From Orthonyx spaldingii (lineage: Eukaryota; Chordata; Aves; Passeriformes; Orthonychidae): a DNA stretch of 64,000 nucleotides. The notes beneath the pieces were generated by a model. That model had not been told where the DNA came from and did no database searches. It worked only from the letters and a program-made list of their open reading frames with translations. The stretch covers positions 62,001 through 126,000 of the forward strand of contig VZTJ01002531.1 in assembly GCA_013397795.1 (NCBI GenBank), written 5' to 3'. Of the stretch, positions 13,110-26,095 are shown piece after piece. The first letter of the stretch is position 1. Every line of letters starts with the position of its first letter. The position numbers were made by a program, and so were the translations under genes.

Positions 13110-15606
13110 ACTCGTACGTGTTTGTTTCTCCTGAATTTTCAGAGTTGGTATTTGTCTCAGTTTAGCCTCTCTGTCAGATCTGAAAAGCAGATGTTGTTAT
13201 AGACGTGCTGAATTGCTTAAAAAAAAAATTGTCATACATCACAGTGGAACTGTGATTGAAAGAAATAACTTTGGTTTTCTCTGTTGATGTTCCAAGCACA
13301 GCAGTGGTAGAATCACCATTAGCTTTGTATGTGCCTATTAACCAAATGAAAGGAAGGATTCAATGGAGTGATTAGTTTTCAATTTAGGCTTTTAAAATTA
13401 TTGTCTCATGCTTTTTGCAGCCTAGTTACTGAGGGGAATATCCAGGATTTAGTTTTTTTTAATTCTCCTTTGATTGGGACACTTTTTCCAGATACTGAAT
13501 CCAGATAAAAGCATGATACTCAAGGATAATTTAGAAGAAAAGATACTGTGTCCTTAGAAGGCTTTTGTAATTCACAAAGCACAACATCTAATGACTAAAT
13601 TTGTTGTTAGAGCTCAAATAGCACCAAAATCTCAGAAAGCAGTATAAACAGTGTGATCCTAAGAGGATTAGAAAAAAAACACAAGTGCACAAGTTCACAT
13701 GGGGAACAGGAGCAATTCAAAGCTCACACAAAAAACACTGGTTTTAGCCATAACATGAACCCAGTGTAATGTCTGGGAAGGAGAAAATAGCACCAATAGT
13801 GGCATTTCTGGAAGGAAATGGTTAAACATTTCTGCAAGCAGCTTGTAGAGAAATCCTTACTTTGAACTGATTGTGTGTGGAGACAGGTAAGGACTAACAT
13901 CAGTGTACATCTGGGCTGTGTGTTTATAACCAGATTTGCCACTGTGTTAGTGCCAGGGTTGTTTTTATCTGTGGTTTCCTTTGTACCACACGATTATTAC
14001 TTGGTTGATAGCAGCAGCCCAGTCTGTGCAAGCAGGGCAGATGGATTTTTGCTGCTTTGGTGAATGAAGGTGGTTTGGCGTGTTAGTTTTGGCCCTGCAG
14101 GTGGGAACTGCCTGGGTTTAAGGCCTGGTCTCTGTACCCTGCAGCAGGACGCTCTTTGTGGGGAGATGATGTTGGGTGTTGTACCGAGCGTTTGGCCCAG
14201 AGTCTCTGCAGGACACGGGCATCAGGTGTGTCATTCTGTGCAGAAAAACTGCTGTGGGCAAGGCTGGTGAGCACCGGCTCTGAGCACACGTGTGTCAGTG
14301 CACACATGGCAAAATCTTCTTTCTTTCCAAGCTGAGGGGAGCAGTTTTCAATTGGTGTTGAACATGTTAGTCATCAGGCAGTGGTGAGCCGTTCCCAGCC
14401 CCTCCAAGGTGGAGGATCCAAACTCACGAGCTGCTGTGCATTCCCTGGGTGTGCCTTATCAACTTCAAGGGCATCTGGTGGATTATTTTTCAATGTCATG
14501 TAGTGTAGCTGTTGCTACATCTGGGCACCTGTTTAAATCACCATAATATGTCGGAATATAAAGGTGAGAGATAGTCTAAAATCAATAACTTATAACTGTC
14601 ACCTGCATTGTTTCAAGGTATGTGCCAAAATCCAATAGGATAAATTTGGAAAGAAAAAAAGCTGCTGATGAGGCGCTTGTACTCAGCAATTGATTCTGAA
14701 GAAGGACATTGCAGAGTTTTCTAAATGTTTACATGTCTTTTCAAGCGCCCTTATTTAAAACTGGAGCCTACAACCAATTAACACTGAGTGAGGAATGAAG
14801 TGAAGTCAGTGAACCCTTTCTTTTCTCATTCTCTGCTCTCTTAAGTCTTTGCTTCCAGCTTCTTTCCGTGTCACTGCCCTGTTTAGATGTAAAGCAAAGG
14901 ACAAGAAGCCTCTTCCACGGATCAGGCGGAAAGGTTTCCCTCTCTGGCTTCAATGATAAGTACTGCACTCCAGATTGCACAAGGGCAAAGACATGTTGGA
15001 AGGAGACAGTTTAGGCAGTGTGTACTAAAGAAAGCCTTTTTTCATTGAAGAAAATGGTTTATGTTTGTGCAATCACCCTGTTATTTATGTTTGCCATGTT
15101 CCTTCCCAAATGAAGTAACCCAAACCAAGCATTGCACTCGGAACGGGGTAGCAAGGCACTCCTTTCTCTGCACACAGCTTTCATCATGATTTAGACTGTT
15201 CTCAAAAGAATATTGGTTGGTTGCTGTTTTGTTCTGTTTTAAGGAAAACTGTTGTTATAAACAAATAATGTTTTTATGGGGTCTGCAGAGCAGGTGTTAA
15301 TGCTCTCTCCTCTTGGCTGGTCTGCAGCTCAGGCTGTGGAAAAAAAGCTTTCTGAGTAGCCTTGCATAGAATACTGTACCACTTGAGGAGTGCAGTTTCA
15401 CTCAACCTATTTATATAATTTCTGCAGCACTAGTACAACTAAGCAAGGAAATAAGAACATGTTTGCAAATTCTTTCAATTCCCAGCATTCCTGCATTCCA
15501 CAGCATCCTCTACAGTGCCTCTTGCTTGCACTGTGAAAGGTGGTGTTTCTGCCTGCCTTGTGGGATCTTCTAAGAATAAAATAAGCCCAAATGCTGCAGC
15601 TTTGCG

Positions 15607-15654
15607 TTTTTTGGTTGGTTTTTTTTTTTGTTTTGTTTTGTTTTGGTTTTTTTG
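15607..15654. repeat. T-rich tract with TTTTG and TTGG units
   Basis: A T-rich low-complexity stretch with three TTTTG units and TTGG words. Read on the minus strand it is A-rich with CAAAA units, but no polyadenylation signal sits next to it, so a retrocopy tail is not supported. Confidence 0.8.
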
Positions 15655-16960
15655 TCTGGTTCCAAAAATGGCTCTGTAATAAATGATTTCCTGCTGGTTG
15701 AGCTTGAAAATTGCACATGAGAACCTCGTGTTGATCATGAGTCCCACAAACTATAGTTACTCTTTACTCATAGTAAAAGTTTTTTGAACACAGGTTGCAG
15801 ATGCTTGGTAAAGAATTTAATCTAAAAATAGTCTGGTAATACTTTATTAGTCACCCATGTCCATCTGTCACCCCTCCTGCTCTTTGAGTGGGTGATTAGA
15901 TTATGTCCTAAAGAAAAGTCATCTGGCAAGTATTTGTATGGAGGGCAACCACTCAGGAATATTAGTGTGAATAAAAATCATTTGTCACTGCTGAATAAAA
16001 ATGGATGTTGCTGTGGATGGAGTTGCCTCATATTCGGACATCAAAAGCTGTGTGCTTATACTTAGTTATTTTATTGTTGGGTACCTAAAATTATTATTGA
16101 CATGTAAAGAAAATGACTAAAATGTAGGAGAGTGTGGATTTGTTTGGATTATGTCTTAGTTCGGGTTTTAAAGGTGGGCAAGGTTTCTCTTGAATTTTGC
16201 ACTAGCAAGATTTCTGTTATGTACGTGTTGTCAAGTGTTGCTAGCAATTAGTATGAGCTGGTGTTTTTTTTTTTAATTACTGAGGTCACTGCTGGAGTTG
16301 GTAACTCTTTGGGTGCATGGGCACACCTGTGTATATAAATTATTTAGTGTGAGATGTGTTAGGAAAACAGATTTATTTTTCTTTTACTGCTTCACGGTGG
16401 ATGTAACCATTCTGGAAGTCATACCACTGGAATGTTGATTTTTGTTTGGGGCTTTTCAGCATGTTTAGATGTCGGTAGCTGTGGTTTATTTCCAGAAGAA
16501 ATTTGGCATGGGCAGACAGTACTGTAAGTTTTCTGGTTGCCTTCCTGAAGCTTTTTGCAGAGAGCTGAGGCAAAATGCAGACATCAGGATTCTCTTACCC
16601 ATGTTGTTCTGCTTGTGTGCGCTCCTGCTGGATGGGTGCGACGGTCTAGAGGCCTGATGGTGCAAGTGTTCGTTCAACAGGTGTATTTGTGCAAAGGTCT
16701 GTGTGTCAGGCTGCCTCAGGAGCTGGCTCTGTGCTGTGGGGAGGACAGGATATGTGCAAAACTCCAGCTCTGTGCACTGTGCCCGAGCTCTGCTCTGAGC
16801 TCTGAGCAAATCCAGTGGTAACGCTCAGCTCCGGGAACTGAGCAGGCTGTGGGAGCCAGGGAGGCCCAGAGTTGATGACATTTTACTGTGTGTTAACAAC
16901 ACTGTATTCACAATAACAAATATTAACATTTCTTGTTTTGTCTCCTTGTTTCCCTGTCAG

Positions 16961-17025
16961 CATCACCCTTCTGTGGCAAGAGGCACCCGAAAGGAAAACT
17001 TCTGCATATCAATGCACTGCCAATG
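16961..17025 (+). other. TBL1XR1: Candidate 5' UTR exon of TBL1XR1
   Basis: A 65-bp segment bounded by a pyrimidine-rich acceptor (TTGTTTCCCTGTCAG ending at 16960) and a near-consensus donor (ATG|GTAAGTA, GT at 17026-17027). It is on the same strand as the coding exons, about 40 kb upstream of the start-codon exon, which fits a gene family member with non-coding 5' exons and very long 5' introns. It is less AT-rich than its surroundings. It contains two ATGs, at 17012-17014 and 17023-17025; if joined directly to 57018 both open short frames that stop before the main ATG. I do not recognise the sequence itself; the call rests on splice signals, size, strand and position. It could instead be an unused pseudo-exon. 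Confidence 0.55.
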
Positions 17026-20000
17026 GTAAGTACCTTTTTAACTGGCTAAAGGTGGTGTGGTTCCTCTCTGCACACATGCCATTAGCAGGCTTACACTGCA
17101 AATAGTATTTTTAGCATAACTACTTTTTAGTATTCAAGTGGATTATTTTCATTTTTTAAGGAATGTCTAGACCATGATATTGTTTGACAAAAATACTACA
17201 ATTGCACCTGGTTTTGTCCTGTGGAAAGCAGGGCAGCGTGTTAATTTTGAAGTGAGAAGTGTGACTGTACAGTAACATAGCTCATCCTGTTGGTAACTGG
17301 TGTTGCTTCCTCTTTTGGCCAAGAACCTGTTTGGGGTGAGCTGTAGCCAAGCCAAGTGTTCTGTTGCCCCCACTTGGGTGCTCTTTGCAGTTTGTTTCAA
17401 TACTAACAGCTTTTCTCAGAAAAAAACCAAAACCAACTCTGCATAGTCCAGGTGTGCTTTGCTTCAACCCATTTGTCAGTGTAAGACTAGTGAAGTTAAA
17501 ATCTTAGCTTCTGTAGAAAGGGGCAGTCTTCTTATTCCATGTCTGGAATGTTACTCAGTGTTACAAACTATTGCAAATTCATATTTTCAGGCTGCCCTTA
17601 TGGTTTGCTGGTGCTTCCTGATAGTTGTGCAGATGGAAAGCAGAGTTGAGGGCCAAAGGGAAGGGCTGGAACTTACTGCTTCAGCTTTGATCAAATAACC
17701 TCTCTTTAGCAGTTTTGGTATCTTATGTTGTCACAGTGGAGGTGTACAAGAGTGGTGCCTTCAGCATTAGCCTTAAGAATTAATTGCATAAAGTGCCAGC
17801 GTGAGTTCTTTATTTGAAACATCTCTAGATCATTGTTCTCAGTACAGAAGTTAAAGGGATAATATTTTGAACCACTTGTTTTGAAAACTCAATTTTGGAT
17901 CCGAGAGCTGAGCTGGTTTCCTTTGGTTTGCATGTTGACATGGATCTAAAGAATATGTAAATCAATTACAGCTTCACTTTTACCTTTGCAACTCCACTGT
18001 CTTTGCCCTGTGAGGAAAATGGTGCTCCAAGAGAGTTTGCGTGGATGTAACTCCTTTATTTTGAAGTAGTAAGCAATGCTGTTGACTCCCAAAGACATCA
18101 TGGAGTGAAATGTAATATATTTGTCACAAAGTAAAGCAAATATACCTCTGGAATCAGATCTGCACCAAATGTGTATGTCATTTAATAGTCTCGTTTTTAG
18201 GCTCAGAGTTGATATGTGTAGATTTTTTATTGAATTGGGATGAATTTCAGCTGGTGGGAACAGGTCTGTTGAGTGAAAAAGCATCATGTTTACCTGGCCA
18301 CCCAGACTAGTATTTTAACTTCTCAGTCCTGAAATGAGCAGTGCTCTCAGCCTTTTCTAGCTTTGCTAAGTCTTCATTGTTGTTGTTGACCTTTTTCCAG
18401 CAAAAAGCTACTCTGTTTTCTTTTTATTTTGTAGTGGTCGAGTGTTATTCTAGTTATGATTTAAGATACCGATCTGTATTACTGCTTCTCTTAAAAACAT
18501 GACTCATTTCGTATTAACCTAGCCCTTCTACTTCATAAAACTTTAAAATACTGAGAGACTGTACTTGAAATGTTACTGCATTTTGTCCTAATTTTCCCCC
18601 TACAAATTATATTAGAAATTCAGAATTGCACAGTCTCAAGGGCATGATAGTTGTTACAGTCATCATAAAACATACTCAACTGTTACTTGCAGTGAAGTGA
18701 AGTACTCCCCACTCTTTTCTTTGAGGACTCTTTTTGTGCTATAAGTTGTTATATTTTATTATTCAAGAGATTTCTAAACCATTACTCACCTCTAATTAAC
18801 TTTGAAATAGTTTGAATGTAGATTTAAGAGACAAGCTAGACACGTTTTTCATCATCCCCAAAGTAATCGTAACTAAACCTGTACAGTAAAAAAGACTTAT
18901 AGGTTTTTATTATGTTTTTCTCTTTGATGTGTGTAAACAAAGTGTGGGCCAGAGGTTGCTGAAAAAAGCAGGTTCTGTACATCTCCCAAACAGGACTTGC
19001 TTTAACCATGGTTGCCCATGTTCAATGCATATATGAATAAGAAATTAATTTCTGATTCCCTTGAGAAATGGTTGTAGCATTTTTGTTAATTTTTTAATCC
19101 TGATTGTCAGTTTCATTTCTTAGTAGTAAAAAAAAAAATTAAAATAGTTTACACATCCTCTTCTGTTGTCTTCTTAGATTTTCAAATTTTGAGGTGATTA
19201 AAATAAACTTATTTCTTGCATCATGTTATGATATGCATACATATGTATATGTTAACTGATAAACCAAATAGGGTAAAATACCAGTTACTCCTTAAAAATT
19301 ACTGTAGTTGTTGGCAATGTTTTAGAGAATTAAATATTTATATTGTGATATAGCATGGCTGTGTGCAGTGGGTGTAAGTTCTCCTTCCCATTCTTGCAGT
19401 CAAATTTAACGTTCCTCACAACATCAAAGGGATGATGCAAAGCTTAATGGAAAAGGCTTGTTATGTGCAGGAAAGTAAATGTCTAATGCTGCTTTTTCTA
19501 GGATTTTGAAGGTTCATTTAGAGGCTGATAACTGGGTATTAAACTGTGGTCACAAGAATTAATGAATGTGTGGGAAATAAAAATTTTAAGTCTTTAAGAT
19601 CTTTGGTCTCAGCAAAAGATGGCATCAGGATTTCAAAATGGGCTTTAGCAAATAAATTTTCTTATTATATGATGGAACAGGTAGCTTACCCAAGAGAGAT
19701 TTTTCCATCGTACCTTGCAAGGCTTTTTTGTGGGTTTTGTAAGCAAACCAGTTTGCCTTTCTGCCTTCTGCAAGTCCTTGAAGCAGGTTTGTGTGTATGC
19801 ACATAAAAACATGTGGGAATATAGGAGTGTGCTTATCTATGCATGTATTTTATACACATGTACAGATGCATAGCTAAATTTAGATATGTAGAATGGACTT
19901 TGCAAAACCCAGGAATGTACAGAAAGGTGGGAGCTCTACCCATTTGTGACCTTTCTATGACAGCTTGCTGGGATGGATTTAATTTTGCAGGGGTAACCAG

Positions 20001-23000
20001 AAAGGGCTGTGAAGGACTCAAACAAGCAGGCCAGTGTGGTGGCCTTCTTAGAGGCATCCTGGAAAACACTGTGTCCGGGTTCTGAGCTCCATCCTTTACT
20101 GCATGGATAGTTTGACAAAGAGCGACACCCTGATCAGTTAAAAAGGTCTAATGCAGAAGAGAATAGAGGATGTTGTTGTTTATTACAAGCCAGGTGCAGG
20201 CAAACTCTGAGAATAGGCAGTGATCACAAAATTACCTAGTCCTGAGGAAAGCGGTGTTATCAACAGCTAAGGCATGTCCTCACAGTCTTCAGGGGAATAC
20301 CAAGTAGGTGATTTACATCCATTCTTTTCAGTGCTGCCTACTTTTAGGTGAACATACCATACTGTGTTTCGAGGGTTTAACACACCTATTGTGTGTTATG
20401 TCAACTGTTCCTGCATGTAAGAGATGTTATAGAACAGCTCTGCAGGCACTGAGCCTCTTGGGCCAGGAAATTCCATGGGTGCAGCATTCCAGTATAATTA
20501 CCTACGAAGGGGTTTTAGCTGAGAAACAGCAGGAGGGCTTGGAGGAGCTGGGGAGAATGAAAAAGTCACTCCAAAGTGAAGGGCCTGGGAGATGTCTGCA
20601 AAAATTTCCCCAAGATTGCAGCAGCAAGTTGTTTTTAATTTTAACACCTTGGCGGTACTTTAAAGTAGTCCTGTGACCTTACTACTTCTAAGAAGAGAGG
20701 TGAATGAATAAATGAATATAACTATGAGCCCGTGGTTCTGCAGCAGCAAAACCCATCCAAATCCTGATCTGCCAGGCCATTATGTTAAAATGCTTCTGTG
20801 CAAAGGAAGACAAACAAGGGAAGGGGCAGGAGCTGGAGAGTTAGGTTTGGTGTGGAAGCGTTGTCTGTGCTGGCACCTGCCAAGGACAGCTGAGGGTCTG
20901 TGCTGCTAGCTCCAAGGTTGTTGCACTGGAATTGCAAAATTGGCTTTGTTTCAAGAGGAGCTGAATGGCATCTCTCAACTATAGGCACATAAAATGAGTA
21001 TCTGCAGATGAGCAGCTCTTTGAAAGGTGGTGGAGCTGAAGGTGGGTTGTCATTAGACCGAGAACATGGACCCCTGCTTTCCAGAGTTTATGAAACTTGA
21101 CAGTACTAAAGATGTTGCTCTCAACAGCCTAGAATAATTGATTCAAAATAAATAACTCTGCAAGACTAAGGCCCTTATTCTATGAAATACAAATGCACGT
21201 GCGTACATGTAACTTTGAGTGTAGGAGTAGTTCTTTTGAGATATAAATAAGGAGCACTCGCATGCATAAAGCTAACCAAGCTTGAAAGCACTTTGAACAG
21301 TAGGGCCTAAAAGTGCTCATGAAATTTATTGTTGAGGCTGTTGGTTGTACAGTTTATGGAGTGCAGCTTTAAAAGGAAAAAAAATATTAAATTTTTATTT
21401 CTAGCAGGTTCTGAAATACTCTAAAATAAGCAACAACATGAAATTTTGGGCTGTTCTGCATCTTCTGGAATCAGTGGATGCTATTATCAATGAAGGAAGG
21501 TGAAGTGCAACATATTTTGTGTGATAATTTGTTGTGGCTGAACAATTATACTTCAAAATGTTCATACATCAGTTCTGTTTACTGGATCAGCATGAATTAG
21601 CTAATCTAGTGGTTTATGTGTGGAAGAGAAAATACTACTAATAATGTGATACAAAAGAAAAGTTACATCATGTGGTAGGGTGCAAACTGTGATAAGCATT
21701 AAAAATTGTATGCATACGGTTCTGAATAATTTTTGGAAGGGTTTTTGAATTTTCTGTTTCTTTACAGAAAGCGAGTTAAACACACTAGCAAGATCCCTTT
21801 CTGATTCAGAAGGAAAATACCCCTTTTCTCCTTTTTTGCCATTAAAGTTCACCACTGAATGAATCAACTGAAACGGAAATGAACGTCCTTAAAAAAATTT
21901 AAGTGTTGGCTCTGTTTTGAAGTAGCATTTGTCAGAGAACTTTCTCTGCTGTTTCTCTAAGCATTTTACAGTTCAGAAATAAGCTTTGACTAAGAATTCT
22001 CGGCAGAATCATAAATATGTAATTATCTAAGCAGCCGGGATATTTAGCCCCTGGCAGGTGCCCAGTGCAGTGCAAGAGCAAAGGGAACTGGGCCAGTATC
22101 TGAAGCTAGAGGAACATCCTGTAAAACAGGGTGAGGGCCACGGCTATTCCTTGTCTACTGTCATTCCTAGGTTTTAAATCTTAAATGTACCTGAAAAGAG
22201 GTTGTTTCTGTTGCAATGGGTTGTCTTCTCTTACAGCTGGTTTACTCTGTTTCTTTTGTTGTTGTCTTCCTCTGTTTCACCTCTCCTGCTTAGGTTTTTT
22301 TTCTGTCTTTACTGCTTTGTACTGGTGTTGGTTCAATAGATAATAGTAGTGCAGTTAGCATTAGATTATATCTTACTTGATCAGCATGCCATCTGCTTTA
22401 GAGGAGGGGGAGATTTTGTGTTTCTGCTCTGGGTTCACGTCCATATGCCCGTGGCGAAGTTGTATAACCTGAAATGACCCTTTTCCTGCTCTATTACGTG
22501 AAAGAATCAGAAATACAGTGTAAAATCTTCTCAACATTGACAAAGTTTGTTGCATAGTTAAAAAAATTAAACTGGCTTTTGGGTGTGCGTGAAGTAGGAT
22601 GTTGTAGAGAAAACCCAAGGACAGGCTCTTTTGTGTCCCAGCACATGAGTGTGTTGCCATCTGCAGAAGAGCGAGGCTGATTTCACAGGAGACCCTGTTA
22701 ATGTGTCACTTGTATCATCAGGCCTTGATCCTGGTTTCCTTCTTGTCAACAGAAAGTTGTTGTTAGTTCAAATTAACAAAAGTAAAAGCTGCCCTTAGTT
22801 TCAGCAGTGCTGATGCTGGGAGATAATGAATATTGCTGCAGAACAATAGGAAGTCTGTAGGCTGTGTGGAATGACACTGCTGATGCTGACTGTAATTTAC
22901 TCAGGAGAAACTGAGACCTGCTGCCTTCAGAAACCAGGACCCTGTGTGGCCATCAGCATGGATGGCAGGGCTAGAAGACTGTATTTGCATTCCATGTCTT

Positions 23001-23475
23001 TAGTTCACCCAGTGAATAGAAATAGAAACTGTAGTCAGTGGGCTAGTGCACCCATATTTGTAATTAAAGGTCATGTGTGGTGTTCTTATTGTAATTTTGT
23101 GAACAAATATAAGAAACTATTCAAGACAAGGGATTTGAATCCCATACTGAGCATATGTATGTAGGATCAGCATCCATGAATTTAATATTCACACAAATGG
23201 AGGATATTGATGTCAAATGTGAGCCATAATTGGAATCTTTGACCTCATTAATGATATTCATGAAATCTTCCCCTTTCACTTAATTTCTTTTGGCTTTAGA
23301 TGGACCATATTTTATTACGGTCGACATGTGTTTTAAAATATTTTATCGTGAGTTCAGGTGTTTAACAGCTGTTTAAAAAAAAGCTAAGTCCAGTCGTATA
23401 ATTTAAATTTAAGTCCATCGTAACATTGTGAAAAGGAGAGGATTTGAATAAAGTAGTAAATTGGGCATGTGGTGT
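17026..23475 (+). other. TBL1XR1: TBL1XR1 5' intron, first part
   Basis: This starts with the donor at 17026 and is intron if the upstream UTR exon is real. No coding exon, RNA gene or transposon was recognised. Open frames reach only about 120 codons and carry no domain. The sequence is AT-rich, with short A and T runs only. Confidence 0.5.
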
Positions 23476-23566
23476 GACTCTTGGGAATGGTTCTGTGCAG
23501 GGCAAGGAGTTGGACTCAATGACCCTTGTGGGTCTCTTCCAACTCAGCTGATTCTGTGGTTCTGTG
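23476..23566 (+). mobile_element. CR1 LINE 3' tail, + orientation
   Basis: The segment has the typical end of an avian CR1 non-LTR retrotransposon: GGAGTTGGACTCAATGACC, then GGTCTCTTCCAACTC, ending in two copies of the 8-bp terminal repeat (ATTCTGTG at 23551-23558, GTTCTGTG at 23559-23566). Only about 90 bp remain, as expected for a 5'-truncated copy. No reverse-transcriptase coding sequence is present. Recognised from the known family pattern; the left boundary is approximate. Confidence 0.85.
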
Positions 23567-26050
23567 AAACTGGCAAATGAGCTTCCACAAAATCAGCCAT
23601 TTCACTCTCTTCTGACTTGTTTTCTCTTTTAGCTTAGTTGATGCTTTTTATGAGAACAGCCATGCACTGCTGGTAAAGAGCATACAGTAAGCCACATAAC
23701 ATATACATGAGGAAATGATTTTAAGTGTGTGCTTACTGATGAGAATCCAGAATAAAGTCACTGGTGGTTAAAATGAACAGAGGGCAGATAAACCATCAGA
23801 GCAGTGTCTTTTTTCATGAATAAAAGAAACAAATTTAAAACTATCAGGTACATAACACACAAATTAAGGGGGAAAAATAGATGGTCAAAGGTTAAAGAGG
23901 GAATGAAAACACAAGTTTTATGGTCACAAGATCAAATGAGGCATTAGTTAATTTTCCTTTTTTTGGTGCAGTTCAGCAGGAGTTCAAGTAATTCAACCGA
24001 GTGATTGAACTGGAACAGGAAAGAGTGCCAGAAAAACTGGTTGCTAATAACATAAACAGAAAAAATAATCAAATGAAGTTAAGACTTGATGTCAGCATTT
24101 CACATTAAAATGCATTTGAAAAGGCTGGAATTCCATCCTAGTTCATGGAACCTGATTTACATAGAAACCAAATTTGTAACAACTATTCTTTCAACGGCTG
24201 ATAAATTACTCTACTAATAAGCCGTCAGAATGGATTTAACCAAGAAGTGGCTGAGGCTCAGATGGTGTTTTCTGGAAACTGACCATCTGGGAAATGGGCA
24301 GTAACCTGAGTAGCAGGTAAGGGTATTTGAACTGTGAGGAGGTGACTTAATTACGTAAATTGCAAATGGAAACCACATTAGGGATGCTGGGGTTTCGCTC
24401 TAAATAGAAGATAAAATACAACTTAATATTTTCTACCATTGATATCCCAAGGTGATGTGCTGCTCTTAAGAGAAGATCATTGCTGCTTTTTCTTGTACAT
24501 ATTTCAAACTTATGATAAGCAAGTAACTGATACGTGTTTGAGTTTGTGACTGTGAATGCAGCTTAGAATAGATTGTTGGCATACCTTTCCACTGGCCTAA
24601 TTCCTGGCTTCATTTATATTTAACTTTTTCTGAAAGCAAAATCCTTTTCTGCTGAACCGTTCAATTTTGGTTATTATTAAGACTTTTGCTACGCTGCTGC
24701 AGCTTACGGAGTTCCTGTTTTAAAGTCCTCCCCAGCTGGTGAGTAGACTCTTGCGTGTCCCACCTCAGACTGGGAGATGTGAATAGGCTGTTGTGGAGCA
24801 AAGTTGCTTTCACTGACCCATCCAATTTTGTTTTAACATCCTTTTTGCTGAAGCTAACACAAGTTTCTCAGCAGATTGGCTTCCTCACTGCCTACAGGAA
24901 CAACTGATGCCTTTTTGTTTTGTTTCTTTTTTTGGTGGCTTGGTTTTTTTTTTTTATTCATATGTGTCTCCGTGGTGGTCCATGCATTTCAGTTGAATTT
25001 TCTTTTCATCATAATGCAAACGAAATAAACTGGTTTTTTGTCTTTCAAAATGCCCCATGTCAAGGCAGTTGCGGGGATTACCCTGTTGAGGTTGACTTGT
25101 ACTTGGACTGTCTCTGTAAAAGCTACCCATTTTCATCAGACTGCTTTTCAGTCTGGATGTAGATTGTAGGCTATTTGGAAGAGGAATGAGTGTTATATGT
25201 GATCCTCTGAAATATCTTAGTCCTAACGTCCATGTGTCTGGAGTTCATGGGAGCTGGGCCGTGAGGGAACTGGGAACATGGGACAAAAACTGTAGCCTGG
25301 GAGAAAAAGGTGTGATGATCAGGAATATTATAGTTCAGCAAATTCAGAAGCACATAAGCAAGTCCTGGACTCATTTTTTGTCTGATTTGGAAGACAATTT
25401 CATCCGTTATGTAAATCTTTAAATTTATGCTTTGGAAAAGGAGTGTTATGTGCGCAAATTCTAAATCATTCTGAAAAGAACTCGTGGCATCTATACATAG
25501 CAAACCTATGGGACAAAATAGTCATTTTTAGGGTTCCTGAGGTTCTGTTGTTACCCCAAGATAGATGTGGGACATTTTGCAAGTGCCTGAGTGGAGAAAC
25601 ATCAGGAAAGACAAAGCTTGAGCAGACTGTTACTAGAAGTGCCAAGTTACAGCTGTGGTGGGTGACATCAACTTAAAAAGATGTCAACTATGCAGGACTC
25701 ATAAGTTAGGAACCTCTGTGCTTGCTTTTGAAGAAAAAAGCATTGCAGCTTAAGTGAAGTCACTTGTTCCACATATTTTTGTGACTCGTAACTCATCTGG
25801 TGAAAAATCTACAGTGGTTTATAGGCACGGTGCTCTGAGTAGGGAAAGGAGCTTGGGGATCCCAGGAGGAGGTCTGGGTCACAGAGTAACTCACTTTCTT
25901 CCTTATTATCTTGCCCTGGAAGCATGGCATTTGTGTTCTTGCAGTGCTATATCCACAGGAATCTTCCACTGGAAAATTAAAGCATGTCAGAGAAGTTATT
26001 TACTTAAAATAAATCCAGCCTTGCCTCACGCATCTCTCTGGCTACACCCA

Positions 26051-26095
26051 TGAAAATTGCCAAGAGGTCAACTGAAAAATTGCCTAGAGGTCAGC
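26051..26095. repeat. 22/23-bp tandem duplication
   Basis: Two adjacent copies of a unit reading TGAAAATTGCC-AGAGGTCA. The copies are 26051-26072 and 26073-26095 and differ by one inserted A and two substitutions. It is a small local duplication with no evident function. Confidence 0.8.

Larger units (their letters stand above)
1..16960. other. Non-coding DNA upstream of the first exon candidate
   Basis: No exon, RNA gene or clear mobile element was recognised here. Open frames are all short (at most about 157 codons), overlap one another on both strands, show no domain, and are what AT-rich non-coding DNA gives by chance. CpG is sparse and there is no CpG island, so the main promoter of TBL1XR1 is unlikely to lie in this part. 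By position it is an early intron of TBL1XR1 or its 5' flank; the window cannot decide which. Contents are homopolymer tracts listed separately and an AT-rich block at 4060-4460 that may be regulatory. Confidence 0.6.

Noticed and set aside
13839..13885. A 47-bp segment between a CAAG acceptor-like site and CAG|GTAAGG
   Set aside because: The donor is good but the upstream sequence lacks a real polypyrimidine tract, so it is not supported as an exon.
23100..23170. GGATTTGAATCCC resembling a tRNA T-arm
   Set aside because: No matching acceptor stem, D-arm or anticodon arm around it.
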